Source: Nonomuraea guangzhouensis (GTDB lineage Bacteria > Actinomycetota > Actinomycetes > Streptosporangiales > Streptosporangiaceae). From it: a stretch of 64,000 bases of DNA. How positions within the stretch are numbered: the stretch's first letter is position 1; each line of letters opens with the position of its first letter. The notes under the pieces were generated by a model. The model saw nothing but the letters and a program-made list of their open reading frames with translations, was not told the DNA's origin and did not search any database. The DNA lies in assembly GCF_019396345.1 (NCBI RefSeq), contig NZ_JAHKRM010000001.1:62001-126000 (forward strand). The letters run 5' to 3'. This document shows positions 10,544 through 20,443 of this stretch, piece by piece. Position numbers and translations under genes: made by a program.

Positions 10544-12025
10544 GTGCCCGCCCCCGTCCCGTCCACCTCCAGCCCGTCCGCCGCCATGCCGTCCGCCGCC
10601 ACCTCACCGCATGGGACGGCCGTCTCTTCACCGCCGCAGGACACGACAGCCCCTCCCCCGCCCCGCGGCATGGCGTCCTCGAAGGACCCTCTGTCAGCGC
10701 CAGACCTCACCCCGCTCCGCAAGCAGCGCGACTACCGCCTGCTCTGGACGGCCCGCACCATTTCCATCACCGGCTCCGAAGTGTCCAAGCTGGCCGTCCC
10801 ACTGACCGCCGTCACTCTCCTCGCCGCCTCCCCCATGGAGATGGGCCTCCTAACAGCCGCCGCCTCGCTGCCCGCCCTGCTCCTCGGCCTCCAGTCAGGC
10901 GCGATCGCCGACCGCCTCTCCCGCCACCGCCCGCTCATGATCGCCTGCGAACTCGTCTCCTGCGCCGCCGCGTTAACGGTCCCCCTCGCCTGGCTCCTGG
11001 GCGTACTCAACGCGTTCTGGCTGATCGTCGTCGCCTTGGTCATCGGCTCAGCAGGCGTACTCTTCAAAGCCGCGAACTTCCCCCACGTGGCCGCGATCGT
11101 CTCCCCCGAACAGCGAACGGAGGCGATGGCAGGCTTCCACGCCTCCTATTCGGTCGCCTCAGTAGGCGGCCCCGGCCTGGCCGGACTCCTCGTACAACTC
11201 CTGACGGCCCCTCTGGCGGTGCTCACGGAGGCACTGTCGTTCCTGGCCTCCGCCCTGCTGCTGCGCTCGATCCGCGCCCCGGAGCAGAACGACCCCGCCC
11301 CCTCCCGAGGCATGTGGCGAGACGTAACCGAAGGACTCCGCGCCAGCATCACCCACCCCGTCCTGCGCGCCCTCCTCGGCGCGGGCGTCACCATCAACTT
11401 CTTCGCCATGGCCTATACGGCCGTGTACATGCTCTACATGGTGAACACCCTCGGCATCCCTCGGGGCCTCATCGGTGCCCTCATCGCCCTCGGCGGCGTC
11501 GGCGGCCTCCTTGGCGCCTGGATCACCACCCGCGCCGCCAAACGCTACGGCGAGAACCGCGTGCTGCTCGTCTCCGTACTCTTCTTCCCGATCGAAATCC
11601 TGGCCGTGGGCCTGCTGAGCGGCCCGCTCTGGTGGAAACTGACCTTGCTCACGCTCACCGGCACGATCACGGGCGGCATCGTGGTCGCGTTCGCCACCTG
11701 CATGGGCGCGATCGTCCTACGAGAAACCGCCCCCGAACTCCGCGGCCGCGTCAACGCCACCCTGACCTTCGCCGTACAGGGGGTTCTGGCTCTGGGCGGC
11801 CTCGCAGGCGGCGCACTGGCAGAGCTCGCGGGCCTGCGTCCCGTCATCATCGCCTCCGCGGCCGGCATCGCGCTCAGCACGATCTGGATCTGGGCCTCTC
11901 CCCTGCGCCCCCGCCGTCACCGCCGCTTGTCGGATCCCACAGGTCCGACGCCGCCCCAACTCTCCCCTCAAGTTCCCGACGACCTACAACCTTTTCGCTC
12001 GTCTGAACGCGACCCACTTGGCTGA
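10544..12025 (+). CDS. MFS exporter (MFS_3/EntS type)
   Basis: A 493-residue major facilitator with about twelve membrane helices. After a roughly 60-residue Ser/Pro/Ala-rich leader comes LRKQRDYRLLWTARTISITG and the following SEVSKLAVPLTAV, typical of the MFS_3 group of drug and siderophore exporters. The loop 2-3 motif appears as GAIADRLSRHRPL. The GTG at 10544 follows AGGAG at seven bases. The divergent ArsR-type gene and its operator suggest substrate-inducible efflux. The substrate is not evident; a drug or metabolite is more likely than a metal, since no metal-binding cysteines are seen in the repressor. Confidence 0.85.
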   Translation: MPAPVPSTSSPSAAMPSAATSPHGTAVSSPPQDTTAPPPPRGMASSKDPLSAPDLTPLRKQRDYRLLWTARTISITGSEVSKLAVPLTAVTLLAASPMEMGLLTAAASLPALLLGLQSGAIADRLSRHRPLMIACELVSCAAALTVPLAWLLGVLNAFWLIVVALVIGSAGVLFKAANFPHVAAIVSPEQRTEAMAGFHASYSVASVGGPGLAGLLVQLLTAPLAVLTEALSFLASALLLRSIRAPEQNDPAPSRGMWRDVTEGLRASITHPVLRALLGAGVTINFFAMAYTAVYMLYMVNTLGIPRGLIGALIALGGVGGLLGAWITTRAAKRYGENRVLLVSVLFFPIEILAVGLLSGPLWWKLTLLTLTGTITGGIVVAFATCMGAIVLRETAPELRGRVNATLTFAVQGVLALGGLAGGALAELAGLRPVIIASAAGIALSTIWIWASPLRPRRHRRLSDPTGPTPPQLSPQVPDDLQPFRSSERDPLG

Positions 12026-12105
12026 GCACGACCCACTTGTCTAGACGCAACCGCCCGCTTGTATAGACGCAACGCTCACTCGGCCAGGCACAACCGCCCG
12101 TTGCG
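12006..12105. repeat. Degenerate ~22-bp tandem repeat
   Basis: Four to five imperfect copies of a unit like AACCGCCCGCTTGTATAGACGC follow each other from the last codons of the MFS gene to the end of the acetyltransferase gene. The copies diverge strongly, so this is an old array. It occupies the whole convergent intergenic space, and no convincing terminator is visible. Confidence 0.5.
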
Positions 12106-12582
12106 CTAGATCAATTCGCCCGCCAACAGATCCATCAGCAGCCCGTCGTGAAACTCCCCAGTCACCGGATCCCGCTCATAAGCCCGCATGATCCCCACCC
12201 GCTTGAATCCCACGCGCTCGTAGGCGTTGATGGCGACCGTGTTGTGCGCAGCAGGATCAATCGTCAGCCGGTGATGCCCCCGATCCTCAATCAACCATCG
12301 TGCCAACGTGCGAACGGCGTCCTGCCCGAATCCGCATCCATGCCACTGAGGCCCGAGGAAGATATCGATCCCCGAACTGCGATACATCGGATCCTCCACC
12401 TCCTCGTACTGGATCGCCCCGATCACTTCACCACCGACCGTTATGGCCAGCATGTCGTCGAACTCGTCGACAGGCCCCCACCACTGAGCCACCTCAGGCG
12501 TCGCAACAATCTCCCGGAGCCGCGCCTCGTCGTCCTGTACGACGCCTCGCAGTACCACCCGAGATCCGCGTAGCTCAATCAT
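12106..12582 (-). CDS. GNAT acetyltransferase, aminoglycoside 6'-N-acetyltransferase-like
   Basis: The 158-residue single-domain GNAT begins MIELRGSRVVLRGV. The acetyl-CoA loop is visible as QWHGCGFGQDAVRTLARWL, followed by NTVAINAYERVGFKRVG, which closely follows the AAC(6')-type layout. An actual resistance role is not proven; many such actinomycete proteins act on other amines. The ATG at 12582 follows GGGAGG. It is convergent with the MFS exporter. Confidence 0.8.
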   Translation of the reverse strand: MIELRGSRVVLRGVVQDDEARLREIVATPEVAQWWGPVDEFDDMLAITVGGEVIGAIQYEEVEDPMYRSSGIDIFLGPQWHGCGFGQDAVRTLARWLIEDRGHHRLTIDPAAHNTVAINAYERVGFKRVGIMRAYERDPVTGEFHDGLLMDLLAGELI

Positions 12583-12712
12583 GCCGCCTCCCCAAACCCG
12601 CCCCGGCCCCGATGCCGGCGGCTATCCACAGGCTTACCGACTCACGCGCGCTTCCTCCACAGAATTACGTTCACCCCGCCGAACACCCCCCGCCCTCCCA
12701 CAAACTCACCGC

Positions 12713-14467
12713 ATGCCCACTCCCCCCACCACCGATTCCCCATCCCCCTTCACCCACCTAAACCCCAATCCGCGATCTCCGTGCACTCACCCAAACCCCG
12801 ATCCGCCACCCCTGTGCACTCACCCAAAGCCCCCGCCACCACCTCCTTGCGCTCACTCAAAGCCCCAGCAGCCATCCCCGCGCATTCACCCGCCATCCCC
12901 GTGCGCTCACTCAAAGCCCCCGCCATCACCTTCATGCACTCACTCAAAGCCCCAGCCGTCACCTCCATGCACTCACTCAAAGCCCCCGCCGCCATTTCCC
13001 TTCACCCACCCCAGTCCCAACTCCCCGCCGTCCCCCACCCACCAAAACTCCACAATCGGCCCATATCCCTCTAGCGGCAGCACGCCGACCCATCCCCCGC
13101 CAACGAACTCCCCTCTGCGAGTAGCACCCTCAGGCCCGCTGACTCTTCTGGCCGCCCTCTTCGCCTTCGCCATCCCCTTGGCATCCGCAAGCCCCGCTGT
13201 CGCGGACCGTCCCACCTGGCGATGGCCACTGGACGGACACCCCAGAGTCCTCCGTCACTTCACGCCTCCACCCGAGCCATGGCTGTCAGGCCACCGCGGC
13301 ATCGACCTCGCCGCCGCACCAACCACACCTGTCGTAGCCGCAGGCCCAGGCATCGTCCGCTTCGCCGGCCCTCTCGCCGGCCGGGGCGTGGTCACCGTCG
13401 AACACGCGAACGGCCTACGCACGACGTACCTGCCTGTCAACGCATCAGTACGCCGAAACCAACATGTATCCCCCGGCACCCGCCTCGGATTCATCGAACG
13501 CCCAACGGGTCATTGCCAAGAATCCTGTCTCCATTGGGGCCTCCTGCGCGGCGCTCACTACCTCGACCCTCTGCTCCTCCTAGGCCAAGCCCACATCCGC
13601 CTACTCCCGTACTGGCACCTGAATTCCCCTAACGCTCTGAACACCCCGGACGGCACGAACGGTCCGGGCGGTTCGGGCGGTCCGGGCGATTCGGGCGATC
13701 CGGGCGGTTCGGGCGACCCCGGCGATCCAGACGGTCCAGACGGTCCGAGCAGTCCGGGCGGCCCCAGCGACCCCGGCGGTCCGGGCGGTCCCGGCGGTCC
13801 CGGCGACCCCGGCGATCCAGACAGTCCGGGCGGTCCCGGCGACCCCGGCGATCCAGACAGTCCCGGCGGTCCAGACGAGCCCGGCGATCCAGACAGTCCC
13901 GGCGGTCCAGACGAGCCCGGCGCCACGGACGGCACAAGCGGTCCAAACACCTTGGACCGCAACACCCTGGGCGGTCCGAACGCCCTGAACGACCTTGACG
14001 GTCCTAACACTCTGAAGACCCCGGATGGCCCCTACGCACTTGACGGTCCCAGCGATCTGAACGCGGTCACCCTTTCAACGCACCCATCACTCCCGAGCAC
14101 CGCGCACCTCCAGAAGGCACCCATCAGCGCAGCTCCCTCAGCGACAGCATCTTCGACTGCCCTCCCCTCGACATCGGCGATTCGGTCAGATCCCATCCCT
14201 GCTCCCGCCCCCACCCCTTTGGGCCAAGCCCCCGAGCATGCGGTCCTCAAACCGGCCCTCCGCTTCGTGGCAGGTTTCGTCTCAACAGTTGCCATCTCAG
14301 CCATCAGCGTGGGCACGCTCTTCGGCGCATTGCTGCTGTTCACCCTGATCCGCCGTAATCGATGTACGCGAACGCAGCAACATGGAGCCGCGAGGGGCCA
14401 GCACCGCAAACAGCAGCGTAAGCGGCGCTATCGAAGAAGGGCTGTCGGTAAGAAACGCGCAAAGTAG
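12713..14467 (+). CDS. M23-family metallopeptidase with Pro-rich and collagen-like regions
   Basis: The LytM/M23 domain at about residues 160-290 contains HRGIDLAA (His194, Asp198), [10 protein letters not shown] and CLHWGLL, which give the zinc ligands and catalytic histidine of peptidoglycan endopeptidases. It is preceded by a hydrophobic segment ([17 protein letters not shown], about residues 141-160) that looks like a signal or anchor. It is followed by about 95 residues of G-P-x/G-D-x collagen-like repeats, and near residues 519-546 by a membrane helix with an Arg/Lys-rich tail. The start is uncertain. Between 12713 and the hydrophobic segment there is no ATG, GTG or TTG in frame, so either the ~140-residue Pro/Ser/Cys-rich repeat region is translated or an atypical start is used. 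Another in-frame ATG lies at 12581. Neither candidate has a clear ribosome site. Confidence 0.75.
   Translation: MPTPPTTDSPSPFTHLNPNPRSPCTHPNPDPPPLCTHPKPPPPPPCAHSKPQQPSPRIHPPSPCAHSKPPPSPSCTHSKPQPSPPCTHSKPPPPFPFTHPSPNSPPSPTHQNSTIGPYPSSGSTPTHPPPTNSPLRVAPSGPLTLLAALFAFAIPLASASPAVADRPTWRWPLDGHPRVLRHFTPPPEPWLSGHRGIDLAAAPTTPVVAAGPGIVRFAGPLAGRGVVTVEHANGLRTTYLPVNASVRRNQHVSPGTRLGFIERPTGHCQESCLHWGLLRGAHYLDPLLLLGQAHIRLLPYWHLNSPNALNTPDGTNGPGGSGGPGDSGDPGGSGDPGDPDGPDGPSSPGGPSDPGGPGGPGGPGDPGDPDSPGGPGDPGDPDSPGGPDEPGDPDSPGGPDEPGATDGTSGPNTLDRNTLGGPNALNDLDGPNTLKTPDGPYALDGPSDLNAVTLSTHPSLPSTAHLQKAPISAAPSATASSTALPSTSAIRSDPIPAPAPTPLGQAPEHAVLKPALRFVAGFVSTVAISAISVGTLFGALLLFTLIRRNRCTRTQQHGAARGQHRKQQRKRRYRRRAVGKKRAK
12786..13004. 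repeat. 33-bp minisatellite within the M23 gene N-terminus
   Basis: Copies of a unit containing CTCACTCAAAGCCCC begin at about 12786, 12819, 12852, 12883, 12906, 12939 and 12972. Most are exactly 33 bp apart, with one shortened interval. In the M23 reading frame each unit codes for 11 residues of the type [11 protein letters not shown]. The opposite strand is open too, which is a consequence of the repeat. Confidence 0.8.
13645..13935 (+). repeat. Collagen-like Gly-Pro/Gly-Asp coding repeat
   Basis: The region codes for repeated triplets such as GPG, GDP and SPG with internal 24-30 bp duplications (for example [12 protein letters not shown], present twice in a row). It forms a likely extended linker between the M23 domain and the C-terminal membrane helix. 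Such arrays are prone to length variation. Confidence 0.8.
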
Positions 14468-14529
14468 GCCCGAGGAGCGGAAAGCCGGCATTGTTGAGGC
14501 GATCTTGGCATCGACCCGCAGATCATTCA

Positions 14530-14745
14530 GCGCAACCTGGCCGACCAGGGCCAGGGGTTTCGTGCCCCAGCCCAAGCAATCGGTGGTCGAGCAGACCTAC
14601 GGCACGCTCGCCCTGCACCGCCGCCTTGTGCGCGATTACGAGCACCGCCCGATCAGTGCGAAACACGCGTGTACTGGGCAATGACCGATGTGATGACCCG
14701 GCGGCTGATCGACACCTCCACCCGGCCTGGCGCGGCACATGGACG
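14530..14745 (+). pseudogene. IS5-family transposase remnant (C-terminal part, frameshifted)
   Basis: One frame reads GFVPQPKQSVVEQTYGTLAL and then HRRLVRDYEHRPIS, the C-terminal signature of actinobacterial IS5-type transposases. The frame then breaks near 14665-14675, and another frame continues YWAMTDVMTRRL, the normal continuation of that family. No N-terminal or DDE part is present, so this is a decayed fragment. The 297 bp from 14746 to xerC hold no gene I can support, only a short triple GCTCCGG repeat around 14985-15013. Confidence 0.7.
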
Positions 14746-15042
14746 CCCACGACCCGCATCGTCCGCTGCTGTAGGCGATCGACACTCGACGGGATCCCGT
14801 TGGCGCGCAGGTAGAGCTTGTGCATACCGTCTCCACCGCCGTCGGACCGCCCCGGTCTTCCCACCTGGCCTGTTGCGGAGGCGGATCAGGGTGAAGTGGG
14901 TTAAACCGATGGTGCGCGCGCAAACTATGCAGTCGCCGTTGGTCAGCCATCCGAGGATCGCGCGGAGCAGGGCGGAGCAAGCGGAGCAGGGCTCCGGGCT
15001 CCGGGCTCCGGTAGCTCGGTTGGGCGTCGAGCCGGTGTCCGT

Positions 15043-15939
15043 TCACGCCCTGGGGTGTGCCTGGCGGTATGCCGTGCGGAGTCGCTCGATTGAGACATGC
15101 GTGTAGATCTGGGTCGTGTGCAGGGATGCGTGCCCGAGGAGTTCCTGGACGCTGCGGAGGTCGGCGCCACCCTCGAGTAGGTGCGTCGCCGCGCTGTGTC
15201 TCAGCCCGTGCGGGCCCATGTCCGGCGCTCCCTCGACCTCGCGCAGCCGAGCGTGCACCACCCGTCGTACCGTGCCCGGGTCTATCCGACCGCCTCGTAC
15301 CCCGAGGAACACCGCCGCCCCTGAGCCGGCACGGATCCACAGAGGCCGTCCGTGTACGCACCACTTGTCCAGAGCCCGGAGTGCGGGCAGTCCGAATGGG
15401 ACCGATCGCTCCTTACGGCCCTTGCCCAGCACTCTGATGACGTGCCGGTCCCGGTCGACATCATCGACGTCCAACGCGCACAGCTCGCTCACCCGCACGC
15501 CCGTGGCGTACAGCAGCTCCAGGATGGCCTGATCTCGCAGTTCTTTGGGCTCTCCGGCTGACGGCGCTTCGAGGACAGCCTGTGCCTGCTGCTGATCGAG
15601 TACGGCAGGCAGCGGGCGCGGCGCCTTGGCGCTGCCCAACAGCAACCCGGGGTCATCCGGCAACCAGCCTCTGCGATGGCAATAGGCCGTGAAAGTACGG
15701 ATGCACGCGGTCCTGCGCGCCAGCGTGGCCCTCGCCTTACCGTCGGCATGCTGTTCGGCCAGCCATTCGCGCAACGTACTGATGTCGAGGCCGTGGAGTC
15801 GGTTGCTCAGGTGGTCGAACAGGGCCGTGACGTCGGAGAGGTACGCGCGGACTGTGTGCGGAGACAGGTCTCTCTCGAACCGCAAGTATCTGCCGAACTC
15901 GGCTATCACCTCGTCAGCTTCCAGCCGCCCGTCGGCCAC
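15043..15939 (-). CDS. xerC: Tyrosine recombinase XerC
   Basis: A 298-residue recombinase for chromosome-dimer resolution at dif. The N-terminal SAM-like domain contains FERDLSPHTVRAYLSD. The catalytic residues appear in order: Arg in TGVRVSELCAL, Lys in the GKGRKERSVPF hairpin, HGLRHSAATHLL, LGHASLHTTQIYTHV with the nucleophilic Tyr, and the ERLRTAYRQAHPRA tail typical of XerC/D. The GTG at 15939 follows GGGAGG at six bases. A xerC gene beside dprA is usual in actinobacteria. Confidence 0.93.
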   Translation of the reverse strand: MADGRLEADEVIAEFGRYLRFERDLSPHTVRAYLSDVTALFDHLSNRLHGLDISTLREWLAEQHADGKARATLARRTACIRTFTAYCHRRGWLPDDPGLLLGSAKAPRPLPAVLDQQQAQAVLEAPSAGEPKELRDQAILELLYATGVRVSELCALDVDDVDRDRHVIRVLGKGRKERSVPFGLPALRALDKWCVHGRPLWIRAGSGAAVFLGVRGGRIDPGTVRRVVHARLREVEGAPDMGPHGLRHSAATHLLEGGADLRSVQELLGHASLHTTQIYTHVSIERLRTAYRQAHPRA

Positions 15940-16158
15940 ATTCGCCTCCCTCTCGTAGACGCCGACCACTCCCGGAGCCGCACACCAGGTGATCGGCGTC
16001 AAGCGCGCCCTGCCTTCTGTTCATGCAGCCCTACTGGTGTTCGTGAAGCAAGCCCTACTGACGTTTCTTCGCTACCAGCCCACGCACGCCTCGTCGCCAA
16101 CCCAGCGCGACGGGTGCCCATCGATTGGTCCATTGATGCGGGTAGACCCCCTAACCCA

Positions 16159-16290
16159 CTAGGTGTTTTGTCCTGTGAGGTTGGGTACGCGGCTAGCGGG
16201 TGGCCGGCCGTTCAGAGCGGTGTGTCCGCGGTGTTGCGTGATGCCAGCCGCGGTCAGGGTGTCATGCCATAGTTCAGGGTTCGCTGACAA
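16159..16290 (-). pseudogene. Probable IS481-type transposase C-terminal remnant
   Basis: The minus strand ends a short frame with QHRGHTALNGRPPASRVPNL. This resembles the last residues of IS481-type transposases, where an H-R-x-H-x-A-L-x-G-x-P-P-x-S-R pattern ends the protein. No DDE core is found upstream in any frame, so only a relic remains. The call rests on this short similarity alone. Confidence 0.42.
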
Positions 16291-16884
16291 GCCTGCAGCC
16301 GCCGACCCGGCAGATAGGCCGCGTCCACCAGCCGACCTTGATGGTCCTGCCCGCTGATCCGTCTCTGCGGTTCGTGTCCTCTGACGAGCTTCGGTGGCCT
16401 GTATGTGCCGATCTGCTCGATCTCCTCCGGCCTCATGGGCTTCTGCCAGCCCGCCCAAGCGGCGCGAACCTACCTGGGTTCGCTCATCGCGCCGTACCTG
16501 CGGTCTGCTGTTTCGGGTTCGTCCCTTTCGGTGCCACGGTGTGGGTTTGTACCCGTATCTCGTCTTGCCTCTGCCTCGTTTCTCCAGCTTTGCACACCGG
16601 TCTGCGGTTGTTCGGGAGGATGACGTCCCCCGCGTGGGCGAGGCGTTGAGGGACGATCAGCTGGCGCTTTGGATCTTGGCCTTGGAAATTGCGCCACTTG
16701 GCGGGATGTCATCTATCGGGGCGGGAGTTCCAACCGATCGACGGCCAGCCGGTAGGAGAAGAATGCTTTCCGCGAGTGACGGCACTGACCGATCCCGGCT
16801 GGGGTCGCGATTCCGACGATCGCCGGACGGCCCGGTTACCGCCGTGGGGCTCAGCGGGGCGTTGGTGTGGGCTGTTCGGGAAGT
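16291..16884. other. Gap between transposase relic and dprA, no gene recognised
   Basis: Frames are open on both strands, as expected at this GC content, but none shows a recognisable domain, a good ribosome site or continuity with neighbours. In many actinobacteria whiG, or a gene next to it, lies between dprA and the rpsB region. No sigma-factor motifs are visible here or elsewhere in the window. Confidence 0.5.
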
Positions 16885-18420
16885 TCACGGGTCGTCGGGG
16901 GATGGGGGGAGATCGTCATAGTCGTTTTGGTCTGAGGGGTACTGCCGTAGTGGGGCCGTTTCGTTGGCCTTCTGGTACGTGCTCGACAGCGTTTTGCGGG
17001 TGCGCCAGCCCTTGTCCACTCTTTCGATGTAGCCTGCGGCGGCCAGGCCGCCCAGTGCGCTCAAAGCCGCGTCCAGGGAGACTCCTGCCGCTACCGCGAT
17101 GGATGCGGGGCCCGCGGCGCCGCGTGTGGGGATGGCGTCGAGGACGCGGCTGGTCGCTTCGTTCAGCGTGTCTCGTGGGACGGCCGGGCCTCGTGATTGG
17201 GGGGCCAGGTCGTCTCCTATCGCGCCGACTAGTTCGATCACTTCTTCGGGTGAGGTGACGCAGACGGCCTTGCGTTCGCGAAGCAGGCGGTGGCAGCCGG
17301 CCGACATGGTGGAGGTGATCGGGCCTGGTACAGCCGCCAGGTGGCGTTGGAGTGACAAGGCGTGACCGGCTGTGTTGAGTGCGCCGCTGCGGAGTGCCGC
17401 CTCCACCACGACGGTGCCTCGGGACAGGGCGGCGATCAAGCGGTTCCTGATGAGGAAGCGCGCTCGGGTGGGGTGGACGCCGGGAGGGCACTCGCTGACC
17501 ACTACGCCCTGGTCGCGGGCGGCGGCGAACAGGTCGTGGTGTCCGGTCGGGTAGGTGACATCGACGCCGCAGGCCAGGACGACGACCGTGGGAGAGTCCG
17601 CGGCCAGGGAACCGCGATGCGCCGCGCCGTCTATGCCGAATGCGCCGCCTGAGACCACCGTCCAGCCTGAGTCACTGAATCCCACGGCGAACTGGGCCGC
17701 GACGTGCACGCCGTACGCCGTGGCGGCCCGTGCGCCGACGACGGCGACCGATCGCAGGCAGGAGAAGCGCAGGTCGGCCGAGCCGTGGAGCCACAGGCCG
17801 AGGGGGCTGCGGGGTCCGAGCTGGTCCAGTTGGGTGGGCCATTCGGGACTGCCGGGGATGATGAATCTGGCTCCGCTTCGTTCGCCCTCGGCGAGGTCGG
17901 CTATGGGGTCGGCGGACACCAGGCGGGCGTGCCAGGCGCGTAGTCGCTGGGTGAGGTCTGTAATGCGGCGCTCGGCGAGGGTTGCTCCGAGTTGATGACC
18001 GGAGTCTGTTATGTGCCGCTGGGTGGGTTTTGAGCTCCGTTGCTGGGTGAGGGGCGTTCCGCCTTGCTCGCCGGGGTTCGTGATGTGTTCCTGGGTGGGG
18101 CCCTCCTTGCGTTCCTGGGTGGAGCCCTCGTTGCATTGCTGGCTTGGGTTTGGGAGTCGCTGGTTGAGGTTTGCGGTGTGGTGCGGAATGAGTTCTGTGA
18201 CTTGTTGCCAGTTTTGGTCTGCTGTCTCTCGTTGCGTGGGGGCTGTGAGGTGTAGGTCTTGGGTTTCCTGGGTGATGAAGTCGGGCGGGAGGGTCTCCGT
18301 GCGTACGGCGTCGATTGCTGCCTCTATCCCACAGCAGGCGATGAGACGGCCCATGGTGGGGTCGCCGGCGTCGGCCGCACGCATGAGGGCGGCTCTTGCC
18401 ACCACTTCTGCTCTCGTCAT
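16885..18420 (-). CDS. dprA: DNA-processing protein DprA with a repeat-bearing insertion
   Basis: DprA binds single-stranded DNA and loads RecA during natural transformation; its role in actinomycetes is less clear. The Rossmann-like core shows AVVGARAATAYG, VVSGGAFGIDGAAH, ACGVDVTYP and IRNRLIAALSRGTVVVEA. A C-terminal winged helix follows (VAAGVSLDAALSALGGLAAA). At 511 residues it is longer than usual because residues about 48-153 are a Gln/Thr-rich, partly repeated insertion (units like TQEHITNPGEQ and TQRHITDSGHQ) between the N-terminal helical domain and the core. The ATG at 18420 follows AGGAG at five bases. The gap to yifB (18421-18577) holds nothing recognised. Confidence 0.9.
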   Translation of the reverse strand: MTRAEVVARAALMRAADAGDPTMGRLIACCGIEAAIDAVRTETLPPDFITQETQDLHLTAPTQRETADQNWQQVTELIPHHTANLNQRLPNPSQQCNEGSTQERKEGPTQEHITNPGEQGGTPLTQQRSSKPTQRHITDSGHQLGATLAERRITDLTQRLRAWHARLVSADPIADLAEGERSGARFIIPGSPEWPTQLDQLGPRSPLGLWLHGSADLRFSCLRSVAVVGARAATAYGVHVAAQFAVGFSDSGWTVVSGGAFGIDGAAHRGSLAADSPTVVVLACGVDVTYPTGHHDLFAAARDQGVVVSECPPGVHPTRARFLIRNRLIAALSRGTVVVEAALRSGALNTAGHALSLQRHLAAVPGPITSTMSAGCHRLLRERKAVCVTSPEEVIELVGAIGDDLAPQSRGPAVPRDTLNEATSRVLDAIPTRGAAGPASIAVAAGVSLDAALSALGGLAAAGYIERVDKGWRTRKTLSSTYQKANETAPLRQYPSDQNDYDDLPPSPDDP

Positions 18421-18577
18421 CGGCGCTCCTGAGGGTTGGGAATCTTGGTGAACGGCGGTGGGGACGCCTTCATGACGGGCGCGCACCGCATGGGGGTAAG
18501 GCGGATTTCTGGACCCCGGAGGTGGAGGTGGGGGTGGGCGCTGGAATGCGGTGGCTGTTGCGGGGTGGATGGGGTGG

Positions 18578-20113
<1,536 letters not shown>

Positions 20114-20114
20114 C

Positions 20115-20365
20115 TCAGATCGCCCCCCGTACGTGGCGCAGGGAGTAGTCGCCGGCGAAACGCTCCAGGGCGATCACGTCGACTCTGACCGTGTCGAAGG
20201 TGCGGGGTTGGGTGGTGAGCCACTTGGCGGCCAGCATGCGGAGTCTGGCCAGTTTGGCCTGCCCTACCGACTCCAACGCTGTGCCGTGTGATCGGCTGGA
20301 TCTGGTCTTGACCTCTACTACGACCAGGTTGGGGCCGTCTTCGGCGATGACGTCGATCTCGCCGT
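20115..20365 (-). pseudogene. yraN: yraN (UPF0102), 3' fragment, cut off by the mobile element
   Basis: This part codes from the conserved GEID motif to the C-terminus (GEIDVIAEDGPNLVVVEVKT and then SVGQAKLARLRMLAAKWL). YraN proteins have a restriction-endonuclease-like fold in which E..D...ExK residues of this region are conserved. The N-terminal 36 residues are found 7.7 kb away at 28027-28134. The frame stays open into the element end up to a TTG at 20456, so a chimeric protein with about 30 foreign N-terminal residues is possible, but no ribosome site supports it. Confidence 0.9.
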
Positions 20366-20429
20366 TTATCTTGGCACTTGATCTTGTCTCACAGGTCTGG
20401 CAGATATGTCTGCTGCACACCTGTCTCAC
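20361..20429. repeat. Left end of the element: core and subterminal sites
   Basis: The GCCGT core (20361-20365) is followed after exactly 19 nt by TGTCTCAC (20385-20392) and again by TGTCTCAC (20422-20429). Between them lies the inverted pair ACAGGT/ACCTGT. The same spacing occurs at the right end in the opposite orientation, so these are likely recombinase-binding sites. The first recombinase gene begins 15 bp further in. Confidence 0.75.
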
Positions 20430-20443
20430 GAAAGAGATGAGCA

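Noticed and set aside
12750..12995. Minus-strand frame reading repeated [12 protein letters not shown] units
   Set aside because: It is the complement of the 33-bp minisatellite in the M23 gene; a repeat whose unit is a multiple of three leaves several frames open.
16254..16436. Sixty-codon minus-strand frame near the IS481-like relic
   Set aside because: No recognisable domain and no ribosome site; at most further decayed transposase sequence.
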